64,000 nucleotides of DNA from Panax quinquefolius (taxonomy: Eukaryota > Streptophyta > Magnoliopsida > Apiales > Araliaceae). Made by a program: the position numbers and the translations under genes. Of this stretch, positions 24,441 to 35,387 are shown piece after piece (within the stretch, counting starts at the first letter, position 1; each line of letters begins with the position of its first letter). The notes beneath the pieces are model-generated. The model did not search any database. It saw nothing but the letters and a program-made list of their open reading frames with translations, and was not told the origin of the DNA. The stretch is from NCBI GenBank assembly GCA_020205615.1, contig CM035170.1, forward strand, positions 55,356,812 to 55,420,811, read 5' to 3'.

Positions 24441-24743
24441 CTATTTACCTGAAAAATATATTTCTTTTCTGTCCAAATTATTTTTAGTACGTAAATATTA
24501 TTCTTGAATTTTACTTCACAAAGCAGTATCATGTTGACAATTTGGATATTTTTAAACTCTGGATAAATTTAAAGTCTTTAATATTTATCCTTGATTTCGT
24601 TTGATTAATGCTTATATCATTGTCATCATCCTCATGCTTATATTGTGATGAAAGTCATCTTTGGCTTATGTGCATAGAGGGACTGTTGATTATTGGTTTT
24701 ACAGTTGTATATTTTTGGCTTACGTGCATAAATGGACTGTTGA

Positions 24744-27700
24744 TGTGACGCCCCCAAAACAGGTATACATCACCCATCTTGGGTCGCCAGATATAAGGTA
24801 CTGAATACAAATACAACTTAATTATACAACAGTCGTGTAAAATACGACAAAACATAGGCTATGAGTTTTAATACAAATATTGTCATCTAGATAATATCCA
24901 CACTCAATGGAGTCCTCATTACATTTATTATCACACTATTTCATAGAATAGTGAGGACTACTAATGAACAATCTAGTACCATCACTCTGTTCCCCGACTA
25001 GTCCCAGCTACGTTCTCATTTCCTGAAGAGAACAGTGAAAGAAAGGGTGAGCTCAACTAGCCCAGTAAGAAATATTATGACTAAGATAATGCAGAATAAA
25101 TTATCATTAGCCTTCAACGGTGTTAAACTGATAAAATATAATAAATATCATGTTTAACTGCAGCGGATCAAGCAATCCATTAGAAGAGTCAAGTAAGGTA
25201 TAAAATCTACAATCTTCTATGATTTAAAAAGTTTTTCATCAACTTTATCACTGAGACTCAGCTTACTAAATAAAATCGAATCATCCCTGCTCCACGACCA
25301 AGGATATTCATGTAATCATCAATGGTCATGACTATACCGAATAATCCCTGGTCGTAATCATACCAACAACTGTCCACCACTGAACTACAGGCCAATGAGG
25401 ACTTTTACCACATCATTTGTCACATTACGGTCATGATTATACCAAATAATCCCTGGTCATAATCATATCAAGTCCATCTATGCATGTAAGCCAAAGATGA
25501 CTTTCAACATAATATAAGCATGAGGATGATGACAATTCAATAAAACAAGTTCAAGAATAAATTTTAAAGATTTATAAGTGAATTTATCCTGAACTCAATA
25601 ACGCCCAAATTGTCAACATGATATCTTTGCTTTGTGGAGTTAAATTCAAGAATGCTCGTAAAGAATATTTCCATGAAAAGATCTTTGGATGAAGCGCAAA
25701 TATCAAGGATATTCCACTAATTTCATGGATTATAGAAGCCAAAGCTTTAACCAACCGAGTATAATAGAATATATGAAATCGCAAATGGATTTTCGTCCGC
25801 CATGTCAGTAATCCACGTGAGCGCATCATTTCCACAATTTAGTAAGGAATGAATACGAAGGATCATTCACCATGCATATGGTAATCCACATAGACAAAGT
25901 TATTCCAACGTAATAATAAAGAATGGAATAACGAAGGATTCACCATGCGCGTGCGATAGATCGCACGCACGTGTTATTCCCAACAAAATAATAAATAATG
26001 GAACCAGTCCCAGATAAATACACGCATGTGATATTCCGGCGAATAATAAATAATGGAACCGAGTCCAAATAGAACGTAAACAGGATATTATATTCCATGA
26101 ATAATAAAGAACGAAATATTAGAAGAATTTCACCATGTATGCGGTGCTTAGCATAAAACAAAGTTATTCCAATGTAATAATAAGAATGGAATAATAGAAA
26201 ATTTTCACCATATATGCAAGATTTGCATATAGCAAAGTTATTCCAACATAATAATAAAGAATGGAATAATGAAGAAGAATTTCACCAAGTATAGGGTATC
26301 CCGTGTATACAAAGTTATTCCAATGTAATAATAAAGAATGGAATAACGAAGTTCTCTTCATGAATAAGAAAGAAAGAATACCCTTTACTTAGTACAACAA
26401 ATAATATCCCCTACCTTAGAAAGAAAGAGTAATCGGATATAGAAATAGTGAAGTAGCGAACACTTTTCTTCTTTCTCTCTATAGTTTCTCTCTCTAAAGT
26501 TTCAAAGGAATTAAGTAAGAAATAATGAAGGAATGAGCTTCTATTTATAGGAGAATGGACCTGAATAGTAACTAATTCATGAACGGTCCAGTTTGATTTA
26601 CTTTTAAACGGACGGTCCATATTAGTTTACTATTAAAACTTAAAACAACGGTCCATACTGATTTACTATTAAAACTTTAAACCAGCGATCCATATTAATT
26701 CACTATTATAACTTTCCACCAAATGGTTCATATTGATTTACTATTATATCTTCAACCAACTGATTCGAAAAATTAAAGACATCTCCTCATGGAATAATAT
26801 TGTACCCAAAAATGATTTGGACCGAAAAGAAATATATCTTATGGGTGAATAGTACCCCGTGAATAGTAACTCGTGAATAGTAACTCGTAAATAGTAACTC
26901 GTGAATAGTAACTTGTGAATAGTAACTTATGAATAGTACCTCGAGAATAGTAACTTGTGAATAGTACTCCGACACGAAAAGTACCCCGAATACCCGATTG
27001 AACAATATAACCTCCAGACATCAATTATTATCAAAACAAATGTCAATTTCCACTAACACAATTAATTCCAACACAATGGAACTATAAAATTCATCTTTAA
27101 TCAACACGAACTTATTCATCATTAATATTATAATTCACAATATTTAACAACCAGGTCGTTCTCAGGAAAGAGGGGGCTTTCCGATAAGGATTTCTCCTTA
27201 TTGGCACGCAATTAGGTGACCAAACCTCTCCTTAACAGAACTTCTAGACATTGTCAATATTGCAAATAATAATATGAATAACTTTGCCGTCTCAATTATT
27301 AATTTAATAATATATCATGTTATGCAGATGATACTGTAACAATAATTGAATCAATAATATGAGAGATATGATGCATCAATTACTATAGCAATAATTGAGT
27401 ATATCTGAGTGACTTCTCACATAAACATCAATAATCAATACCGTGTGCTACTATGCAACCACGCCAGACATCTGCATTCTTTACTACCGTGTAGTTCAAC
27501 AGCTTTTAACAAAGAACACCTCCTAGTTTATTTTTATAGAAAGATAATTTTGTCGTTTTCTAACTACGACAACCGTTGTGGGGTCCACCAATGATTGTGC
27601 CGTCGTACAATATTCCCTGTTAAAACGAATATTCCCCGACCAATCGAATATTATATAACCACTTGCTTACTTTGCAAAATTTATAAATACTATTCACAAC

Positions 27701-27788
27701 TATAACATTATATCAAATCCACACCATAATATTAAAAAAATTATTTCGAGAAAGTTAAATATTTAATCATAAAATATGGGGTCTCACA
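24744..27788 (-). mobile_element. G: solo LTR, 3.05 kb, TSD GTTGA
   Basis: TGTGACGCCCCCAAAAC to GGGGTCTCACA with exact TSD GTTGA (24739-24743, 27789-27793), inserted in the 5' LTR of C. It contains the family's hairpin array (25830-26350), the 14-bp minisatellite (26842-26965) and the conserved U3 block (about 27150-27270). No internal region, so it is a solo LTR. Confidence 0.93.
26842..26965 (+). repeat. Minisatellite GAATAGTAACTCGT in LTR G
   Basis: About eight units of 14-15 bp; the reverse complement of the ACTATTCACGAGTT array in plus-oriented LTRs. Confidence 0.92.
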
Positions 27789-28119
27789 GTTGATTATTGG
27801 TTTTACAGTTGTACATCTTTGGCTTACGTGCAAAGATAGTGTGACGCCCCCAAAACAGGTATACATCACCTATCTTGGGTCGCCAAATACATGGTACAAA
27901 ATTCAAATACAACTTAATTATACAACAGTCGTGTAAAATACGACAAAATATAATCGAAGAGTTTTTAATAAGAATATTGTCATCTAGACAATATACAAAC
28001 TTAATGGAGTCCTCATTATATTTATTGTCACACTATTTAACAGAATAGTGAGGACTACTAATGCTATCATCTGGACCGTCACTCCGTTCCACGAATAGTC
28101 TCGGCTACGTTCTCATTTC

Positions 28120-29339
28120 CTGAAGAGAATAATGAAAGAAAGGGTGAGCTCAACTAGCCCAATAAGAAATATTATGACTAAGATAATGCAGAATAATTTA
28201 TCGTTAGCCTTCAACAAAGATTGTTAAACCGATAAAATATAACAAACATCAAGTTTAATCTGCGATGGAACAAGCAATCCATTAGAAGAGTCAAGTAGAG
28301 AATAAAATCTACTATCTTCTATGATTTAAAAGGTTTTTCATCACTTTTATCGCTGAGACTCAACTTAATAAATAAACCACATCATCCCTGCACTACAGCC
28401 AAGGATATTTATTAGAATCACGACCACAAATTATCCATGCACTACGGGCCAAGGATATTCGTGTATTCATCAATGGTCATGATCATGCCAACAACTGTCC
28501 ATCAACGTACTACGGGCCAATGAGGACTTTTACCATATCATTTGTAACATTACGGTCATGATTATACCGAATAATCTCTGGTCATAATCATACCAAGTCC
28601 ATCTATGCACTACAGGCCACAGATGACTTTCAACATAATATAAACATGAGGATGATGACAATGGTATAAGAATTCAATAAAACAAGTTCAAAAATTAATT
28701 TATCCAGGAACCGATAACGTCCAAATTGTCAACATGATACTGCTTTGTGGAGTAAAATTCAAGAATGCTCATAAGAATATTTCCATGAAAAGATACTGGA
28801 TGAAGCGCAAATATCAAGGATATTCCACTAATTTCATGGAGTATAAAAGCCAAAACTTTAACCAACTGAGTATAATAAAGAATGGAATAACAAAAGAATT
28901 CACCAGACATGCGATAGACCTCGCCTGCACTTATTATTCCAATGAATATTAAATAATGGAACCGAGTCAAATGCGTAACGCATTGCATACGATATTCCAA
29001 CCTAATAATAAAGAATGAAATAATAGAAGAATTCACCATACATGCGATAGATCCTTATGCATAAAAGTTATTCCAACAGAATAATAAATAATGGAACCGA
29101 GTCAAATACGTAATACGCATGCACGTACGATATTCCAATGTAATAATAAAGAATGAAATAATAGAAGAATTTCACCATGTATGCGGTATTGCGAGCATAG
29201 ACAAAGTTATTCCAATGTAATAATAAATAAGGGAACCAAGTCATACGTAATTCGCACAGACAGGATGTTCCAACAGAATAATAAGGAATGGAATAACAAT
29301 AGCTCTCTTCAAGAACACGAAAGAAATAATACCCCTTAC
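28120..29339 (-). other. Putative leader intron in the B 3' LTR (1220 nt)
   Basis: Donor CTAAG|GTAAGGGG and acceptor TTCTCTTCAG|GAAATG with a pyrimidine-rich tract and a CTCAC branch-site-like motif before it. In the B 5' LTR the same sites delimit 35665-36868 (1204 nt), with acceptor TTCAAG. The interior is the hairpin array plus other repeats. Confidence 0.4.
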
Positions 29340-29468
29340 CTTAGAAAAACTGGATACTGGAATAGTGAGGTAGCAGACTTCTCTTCTTCTTTCTCTCTAT
29401 AATTTCTCTCTATAATAATTGCTCTAAAGCTTTTGTGAATTGGTGAGAAATGAAGGAAGAATGAGCTT

Positions 29469-29478
29469 CTATTTATAG
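29469..29478 (-). promoter_or_regulatory. TATA box of the B 3' LTR
   Basis: Minus-strand CTATAAATAG, about 130 bases upstream of the donor-like site. The 5' LTR equivalent is at 36983-36991. Confidence 0.7.
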
Positions 29479-30646
29479 GAAAATATAGTTTCGATAATTG
29501 CACGTTTTGGGGCTCAAAATATTACAGTATAATACCTTTCTATTTTTCTTCATTTTTATTTAGTCCTGCAAGTATTAACAAACTTGCACCACCTCCCCTA
29601 TTAGTAAATAATATGAATTAATAGTTCATTCACGTGACTCAATAGTATAATCATGTGAAAAAACTAATTACAGTATAGTACCTTCAACTATACCTCCATT
29701 TTTAACTTAGTCATGCAAGTATTATCAATCTTGCACCAACTCCCCTAATAGTACAAGAATGTGATTCAATTGTACACACATTTGAACAAATAGTTATATA
29801 AGCATGTGAATTAGTAGCAATTAATTGCTCATTTATCCGATAAATTACCCGATTTATCAATATAACCCCCAGACATCAATTATCATCAGAATAGATGTCG
29901 ATTTCTACTAACACTAATAATCCCAACACAATGGAACTATCAAATTCATCTTTAATCAACACAACTTATTCATCATTAATATTATAACTCATAATATTTA
30001 ACAGCAAGGTCGTTCCCAGGAAAAAAGGGGCTTTCCGATAAGGATTTCTCTTTATTGGCGCGCAATTAGGTGACTAAACCTCTCCTTGACAAAACTTCTA
30101 GACATTTTCAATATTACAAATAATAATATGAATAACTTTATCATCTCAATTAATGATTTAATAATAATAAATATAATGCAGATGATACTGTGACAATAAT
30201 TGAATCAAAAATATGAGAGATATGATGCAACAATTTCTGTAGCAATAATTGAGTATAACTGAGTGACTTCTCACGTAAGCATCAATAATCAATACCGTGT
30301 GCTACTATACAACCACGCGTATTCTTTGTACTTTTACTACCGGTAGTTCAAAAGTTTTAACGGTAACAATACTTTCATTTGTTATTTTATAAAAGATAAT
30401 TACGTCGTTTTCTAACTACGACAATACTTCCGTTAGGGGTCCACCAATGATTGTCATGCGTCGGATCGAATATTCCTATTAAAACGAATATTCCCCGACC
30501 AATCGAATATTATATAACCACTTGCTTACTTTGCAAAATTTATAAATATTACCCACAACTATAACATTATATCAAATCTACACCATAATATTAAAAAATA
30601 TATTTTGAGAAAATTATTCTTTATTCATAAAAGTTGGAGTCTTACA

Positions 30647-30660
30647 ACCTCCCCTTCTTA
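30647..30660 (-). other. Polypurine tract of element B
   Basis: Minus-strand TAAGAAGGGGAGGT directly before the 3' LTR start TGTAAGAC. It primes plus-strand DNA synthesis. Confidence 0.9.
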
Positions 30661-33600
30661 TGAAATTTCATCCTCGAAATTAGGGTACGTACCTGGTATA
30701 TCGAAGAGGTAAGGATACCTTGATTTTATTTCAGATTTTAACTCTCAGGTCATTTCCTCAACATCGTGGTTTCTCCACAAAACTTTGACTTGAGGTATAA
30801 CTTTAGAGCATATAATATGATCCTTCTTATCCAAGATTTTAACAGGTAACTCTTCATACGTTAAATCTTCCTCTATCTTGTCTGGTTCTAATTCAATAAT
30901 GTGGTTCGGGTCTTTCACATATTTACGTAACATAGATATGTGAAAAATGTTATGAACACGAGACATACTTGGCGGTAAAGCGAGTCTATAGGCCACAATT
31001 CCTACTCGATTAAGGATTAAAAATGGGCCAATGAATCGAGGGTTGAGCTTTCCTCTCTTTCCAAATCTCGTAACTCCCTTCCATGGAGCAACACGTAACA
31101 ACACATGATCTCCAATATCGAATTCCACGTCCTTTCGATGAAGATCAGCATAACTCTTTTGTCGATCTTGTGAGGTTTTTATACGTTGTCGGATCGTTTG
31201 AATCTTTTCCGTAGTCATACGTACCAACTCCGGTCCCAACAACGTTGCTTCACCCACCTCATCCCAACATACTAGAGAACGACACTTTCTTCCATGCCAC
31301 GCCTCAAATGGAGCCATGCCAATACTTGCTTGATAACTGTTGTTGTAGGAAAACTCCACCAATGGTAAGAACTTGTCCCAACTTCCTTTGTAGTCAAGGA
31401 TACATAGTCTTAATAAATCTTCAAAAATTTGAATAGTCCTCTCCGACTGCCCGTCCGTCTGAGGATGATATGCCGAGCTAAATCGTAAATCCGTGCTCAT
31501 AGCTTTTTGCAAACTAACCCAAAATCTTGAAGTGAATCTTGGGTCTCGATCAGAAACTATGGATACCAGCATACCATGCAGTCTTACAATCTCTTTTATG
31601 TACATACGAGCAAGACCTTCAAGTGTATAAGTTTCTCGTATAGGTAGGAAATGAGCAGACTTGGTCAATCTATCAACAATGACCCAAATTGCATCTATGC
31701 CTTGAGAAACCTTGGGTAGACCAGTAACGAAATCCATGGTAATGTGCTCCCACTTCCATTCTAGAATTTCATGTGGTTGCAATGGACCTTTTGGTACTTG
31801 ATGCTCTGCCTTGACTCATTGACAAGTTAAACACCTTGAGATAAACTCCGCTATCTCTCTCTTCATATTGCTCCACCAAAATGTATGTTGAAGATCACGA
31901 TACATTTTGGTACTCCCAAGATGGATTGCAAACGATGTGTTGTGCGCTTCCATCATAATTTTATACTTTAAATCAGGGTTGTTAGGAACACAAAGTCTGG
32001 AGTTGACTCGAAGTATTCCTTATTCATCGATTCTTGCTTTCGGCATAACACCTTCTTGCACTTTCTTCCTCATACGCATCAGCTCCAGGTCTGTAGCTTG
32101 AGCAGCTTTAACTTTATCGATTAAAGTCGGTTCTACTCGTAGATTCGCCATCATCACATGGGTCCCTGGAGTCTTTAACTCTATCTCCATCCTTTGTAAG
32201 TCATATAAAATGGGCCTTTGCGTTGACAATAATGCACTCGTACCCGCATATGATCTTCTACAAAATGCATCAGCTACTACGTTCGCTTTTCCAGGATGGT
32301 ATTGAATGGTATGATCGTAATCTTTCAACAACTCAAGCCATCATTGTTGCCTCATGTTGAGTTCCTTTTGAGTGAAGAAATATTAGAGGCTTTTATGATC
32401 CGTATAAATCTCCACCTTCTCTCCATACAGGTAATGCCTCAAAATCTTAAGCGCAAAAACGACTGCTGCCAACTCTAGATCATGAGTAGGATAATTCCTC
32501 CATATTCTTTGAGTTGTCGTGAGGCATAGGCTATGACTTTCCCATGTTGCATGAGAACACATCCTAACCCTTTGCCTGAAGCATCACTGTAGAAGACAAA
32601 TCCCTCCGAGCCGGATGGTATTGTCAGAACAGGTGTTGAAATGAGTCTCCTCTTGAGTTCTTGAAAACTCTTCTCACATTCCTCGCTCCAACTGAATTTT
32701 GTATCTTTTTCGAGTCAATTTGAGTTAATGGAGTAGCGATTCGAGAAAACCCTTCTTTGAATCTCCGATAATAACCAATAAGCCGAAAGCTACGTACTTG
32801 ATCCATCGATTAGGTTGCTCCCAGACTTTGAATTGCTTCATTCTTTGTCGGTCAATGGATATCCCATGATTTGATATCACATGCCCAAGAATGCAACTTC
32901 CTCGCCGAAACTCGCATTTCTTCAACTTGGCATATAGCTTGTTTTCATGAAGCTTTTGGAGTATCAGCCTCAAGTGTTGCTCATGGTCTTCACGGGTTTT
33001 GGAGTATATGAGGATGTCATCAATAAAGATGACCACAAAATGATCTAAATATTCCTTGAATACTCGGTTCATCATATCCATGAAGGCGGCGGGGAGCATT
33101 AGTCAATCCAAAAGACATGACTAAGAATTCATAATGCCCGTCTTGAGTTCTCGGCGCGTCTTTGGAATGTCATCGCTTTAATCTTCAATTGATGATATCC
33201 GGAACGAAGATCAATCGTTGAAAAGAATTTGGCGCCTTGCAACTAGTCAAACAGGTCATCAATTCTAGGCAATGGGTACCTATTTTTGATGGTGACATGA
33301 TTCAATTCCCGATAATCAATACAAAGTCGCATACTTCCATCTTTCTTTTTTACGAATAGAACAGGAGCACCCCAAGGAGACGTACTTGGACGAATATAAC
33401 CGATGTCTAACAATTCCTACAATTGGGTCTTTAACTCCTGAAGTTCAATAGGAGACATTCGATATGGGGCTTTGGAAATGGGTTTTGTACCGGGTTCAAG
33501 GTCGATAAAAAATTCAATTTCACGCTCTGGGGGTAGGCCAGGAAGTTCTTCAGGGAATACGTCAGGAAATTTATTAACAATAGAAATATCTTTCAAATCT

Positions 33601-34202
33601 GACGTATTTTTGTTTAAATTTGTGACATGAGCTAAGAAAGCTTGACATCCATTTTTCAATAAACGAATAGCTTTATGGCTTGAGATGACCGTGATTGATT
33701 TTAATGGTTTGGTCGCTTGAATTCGCATAATAGGTTGATTAGGAATATGAAAGCTAACAACCTTACGAAAATAATCAATTTTAGCATGATGAGTAGTTAA
33801 CCAATCAATCCCTAGAATCACGTCAAATGTAAGTATTTTTAAAGAAATAAGATCGACAGGTAACGTGCGGTTACCAATTTGAATCAAATAAGACTTATAA
33901 ATAGCGGATGTAATGAAGGTTTCTCCCAACGGAGTTTCAACCGATAAGTCAAAGTCTAATTTCTTCGGAGTCAAATTTAAACGTTGAGCGTAAGTAGGAG
34001 AAATAAAAGAATGGGTAGAACCGGTATCAAATAAGGTATAGACTTCGCTAGAGTTTATGATAAGCTTACCCGTGATGACCTCGTTCGGGTTCCTTACTTT
34101 ACGGAGAGAGTTACGACAAACGCTCTCCTTGAACTCACGGCTTTGACTTTTCTGGTACGGCCTTTGGTGCCTCCATCCCAGCTGGACTTGTCTTTGGTGC
34201 AC
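30661..34202 (-). pseudogene. Element B protease-RT-RNase H-integrase-chromodomain (decayed)
   Basis: The protease lies in 33417-34202: active site LFDTGSTHSFIS and VILGIDWLTTHHAKID. This frame ends at a TAG after LKTQL (33417-33419), where CAG is expected. RT follows in shifted frames, with [10 protein letters not shown] at about 33015-33045 and RNase H below 32700. The integrase zinc domain (about 31810-31990, HHCC ending CLTCQ) is broken by a TAA after ARIDE. The integrase core 30745-31782 is open for 345 residues: D in ITMDFV, D in VSDRDPRF, E in SERTIQ. The C-terminal chromodomain ([14 protein letters not shown]) has TGA where TGG is expected, just after EEMT. Chromodomains of this clade target insertion to heterochromatin. 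Full-length Tekay pol is about 1,200 residues; none survives uninterrupted. Confidence 0.93.
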
Positions 34203-35199
34203 GACAAAATCGGGCTAGGTGACCTTCTTTTCCATAATTATAACACGCTTTGGACTACATCACGGAGTTTGGACTGATATGTCCCTCCCCTCTGCATTTG
34301 AAGCATATGATAGGTGGTCGTTCTCCTTCCTTAACAACGGGTCTTTGGTCTTTGCGTCTTTCCATCATTGTTGAATCTCCTTTTCTTGAAATGTCCATTT
34401 TTACTGTCTTGGCCATGATTACCACAGAAGTGGTTACCATTTCTGGCATGTTGATTCCCTCCACGTTTGTTGTCACCGCTTCGATGACTGCTACCACTAG
34501 TATTATCATTTTGTCGGCTGCTTTCTCTTGGTTAAGTTGACTCGTTATCGCACTCCAATAACTGAGCCCTATTAAAAACATCTGAATACAAACACAGTTT
34601 ATGAGAAATTAGATATTGACGTATCTCGGGTTTCAAACCTCTTAGAAACATCCACGTCATTCTCTTCTCATTGTCAACCAAGTGAGACGCAAACCGGGAT
34701 AACTCGGCAAACTTAGCTTCGTGCTGCGAAACGGTCATATTGTTCTACTCCAACTTGATGAACTCTACCTCTTTCATGTGATGAATACTTTCGGGAAAGT
34801 ACTTGTCATTGAATAGTTCTTGGAACTTCTCCCAATACATCTTGATCTTGGCGGTTGAGTACGCTTTCTGGATTCCCACCGATGTCTGCCTCTCCTCGCA
34901 ACATAAAGGTGGCAAATGGAACCTTTTCCTCCTCGGAGCATCCCAAAACATCAAATATCTTGGTGATCTGCTTTATCCATGCTTTCGCCTTAAGTGGTTT
35001 CGGCTCTCCAATAAACTTTCGCCTGATGTTGCATGAATTCTATAAAGCCTCTAAACATTCCATCATTCATCATTTGGTCAGTGTTGTTGTTTGCATGAGG
35101 ATTATCGCCTTCCTGATGCACATTATCCTGATTATTGATTTGTGGAGACTCAACGGTTTCATGTGTTCCATTGCTATTCTCAACATTCTCAGATGTCAT
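34203..35199 (-). pseudogene. Element B gag (decayed)
   Basis: The start ATG at 35199 gives MTSENVENSNGTHETVE. The capsid region continues through at least three frames: about 34745-34954 (LFNDKYFPESIHHMKEVEF), 34532-34738 (HEAKFAELSRFASHLVDN) and 34255-34581. The nucleocapsid has CFKCRGEGHISPNS, where the last cysteine of CX2CX4HX4C is lost, and a second box near 34225 with CYNYGKEGHLARFC, where the second cysteine is tyrosine. Plus-strand ORFs at 34250-35229 are shadows. Confidence 0.88.
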
Positions 35200-35372
35200 T
35201 TTCAAATACTGCCACAATACAAGGGTTAATTGACATGTCACATATTATCCCTATATTCTGATGGACCAAATAAATACCAAATAAACTTAGGTAGGTCAGA
35301 CTAGCGAAGGAATTCCCCGTCTCTCCCCTCCTAGTTCTTGTCTCACATCTCAGCCAGGGATCATATCCCTAA

Positions 35373-35384
35373 GCTTTGATACCA
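35373..35384 (-). other. Primer-binding site of element B
   Basis: Minus-strand TGGTATCAAAGC, initiator tRNA-Met type, three bases inside the 5' LTR. The conserved purine-rich leader follows (35310-35345). Confidence 0.93.
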
Positions 35385-35387
35385 AGC

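Larger units (their letters stand above)
27840..30646 (-). mobile_element. 3' LTR of element B (2.81 kb)
   Basis: TGTGACGCCCCCAAAAC to GGAGTCTTACA. Reading the minus strand: U3 with a conserved block (about 30010-30110), TATA box 29469-29478, donor-like CTAAG|GTAAGG at 29340/29339, hairpin array 28880-29290, acceptor-like CTCTTCAG at 28120, and the terminal GGTATAC...GGGGGCGTCACA. Confidence 0.95.

Noticed and set aside
24038..24487. 149-residue plus-strand ORF rich in YYS/TIH
   Set aside because: Arises from the ACTATTCACGAGTT minisatellite in LTR C. Similar ORFs appear at 26787-27024 and 49906-50197 for the same reason.
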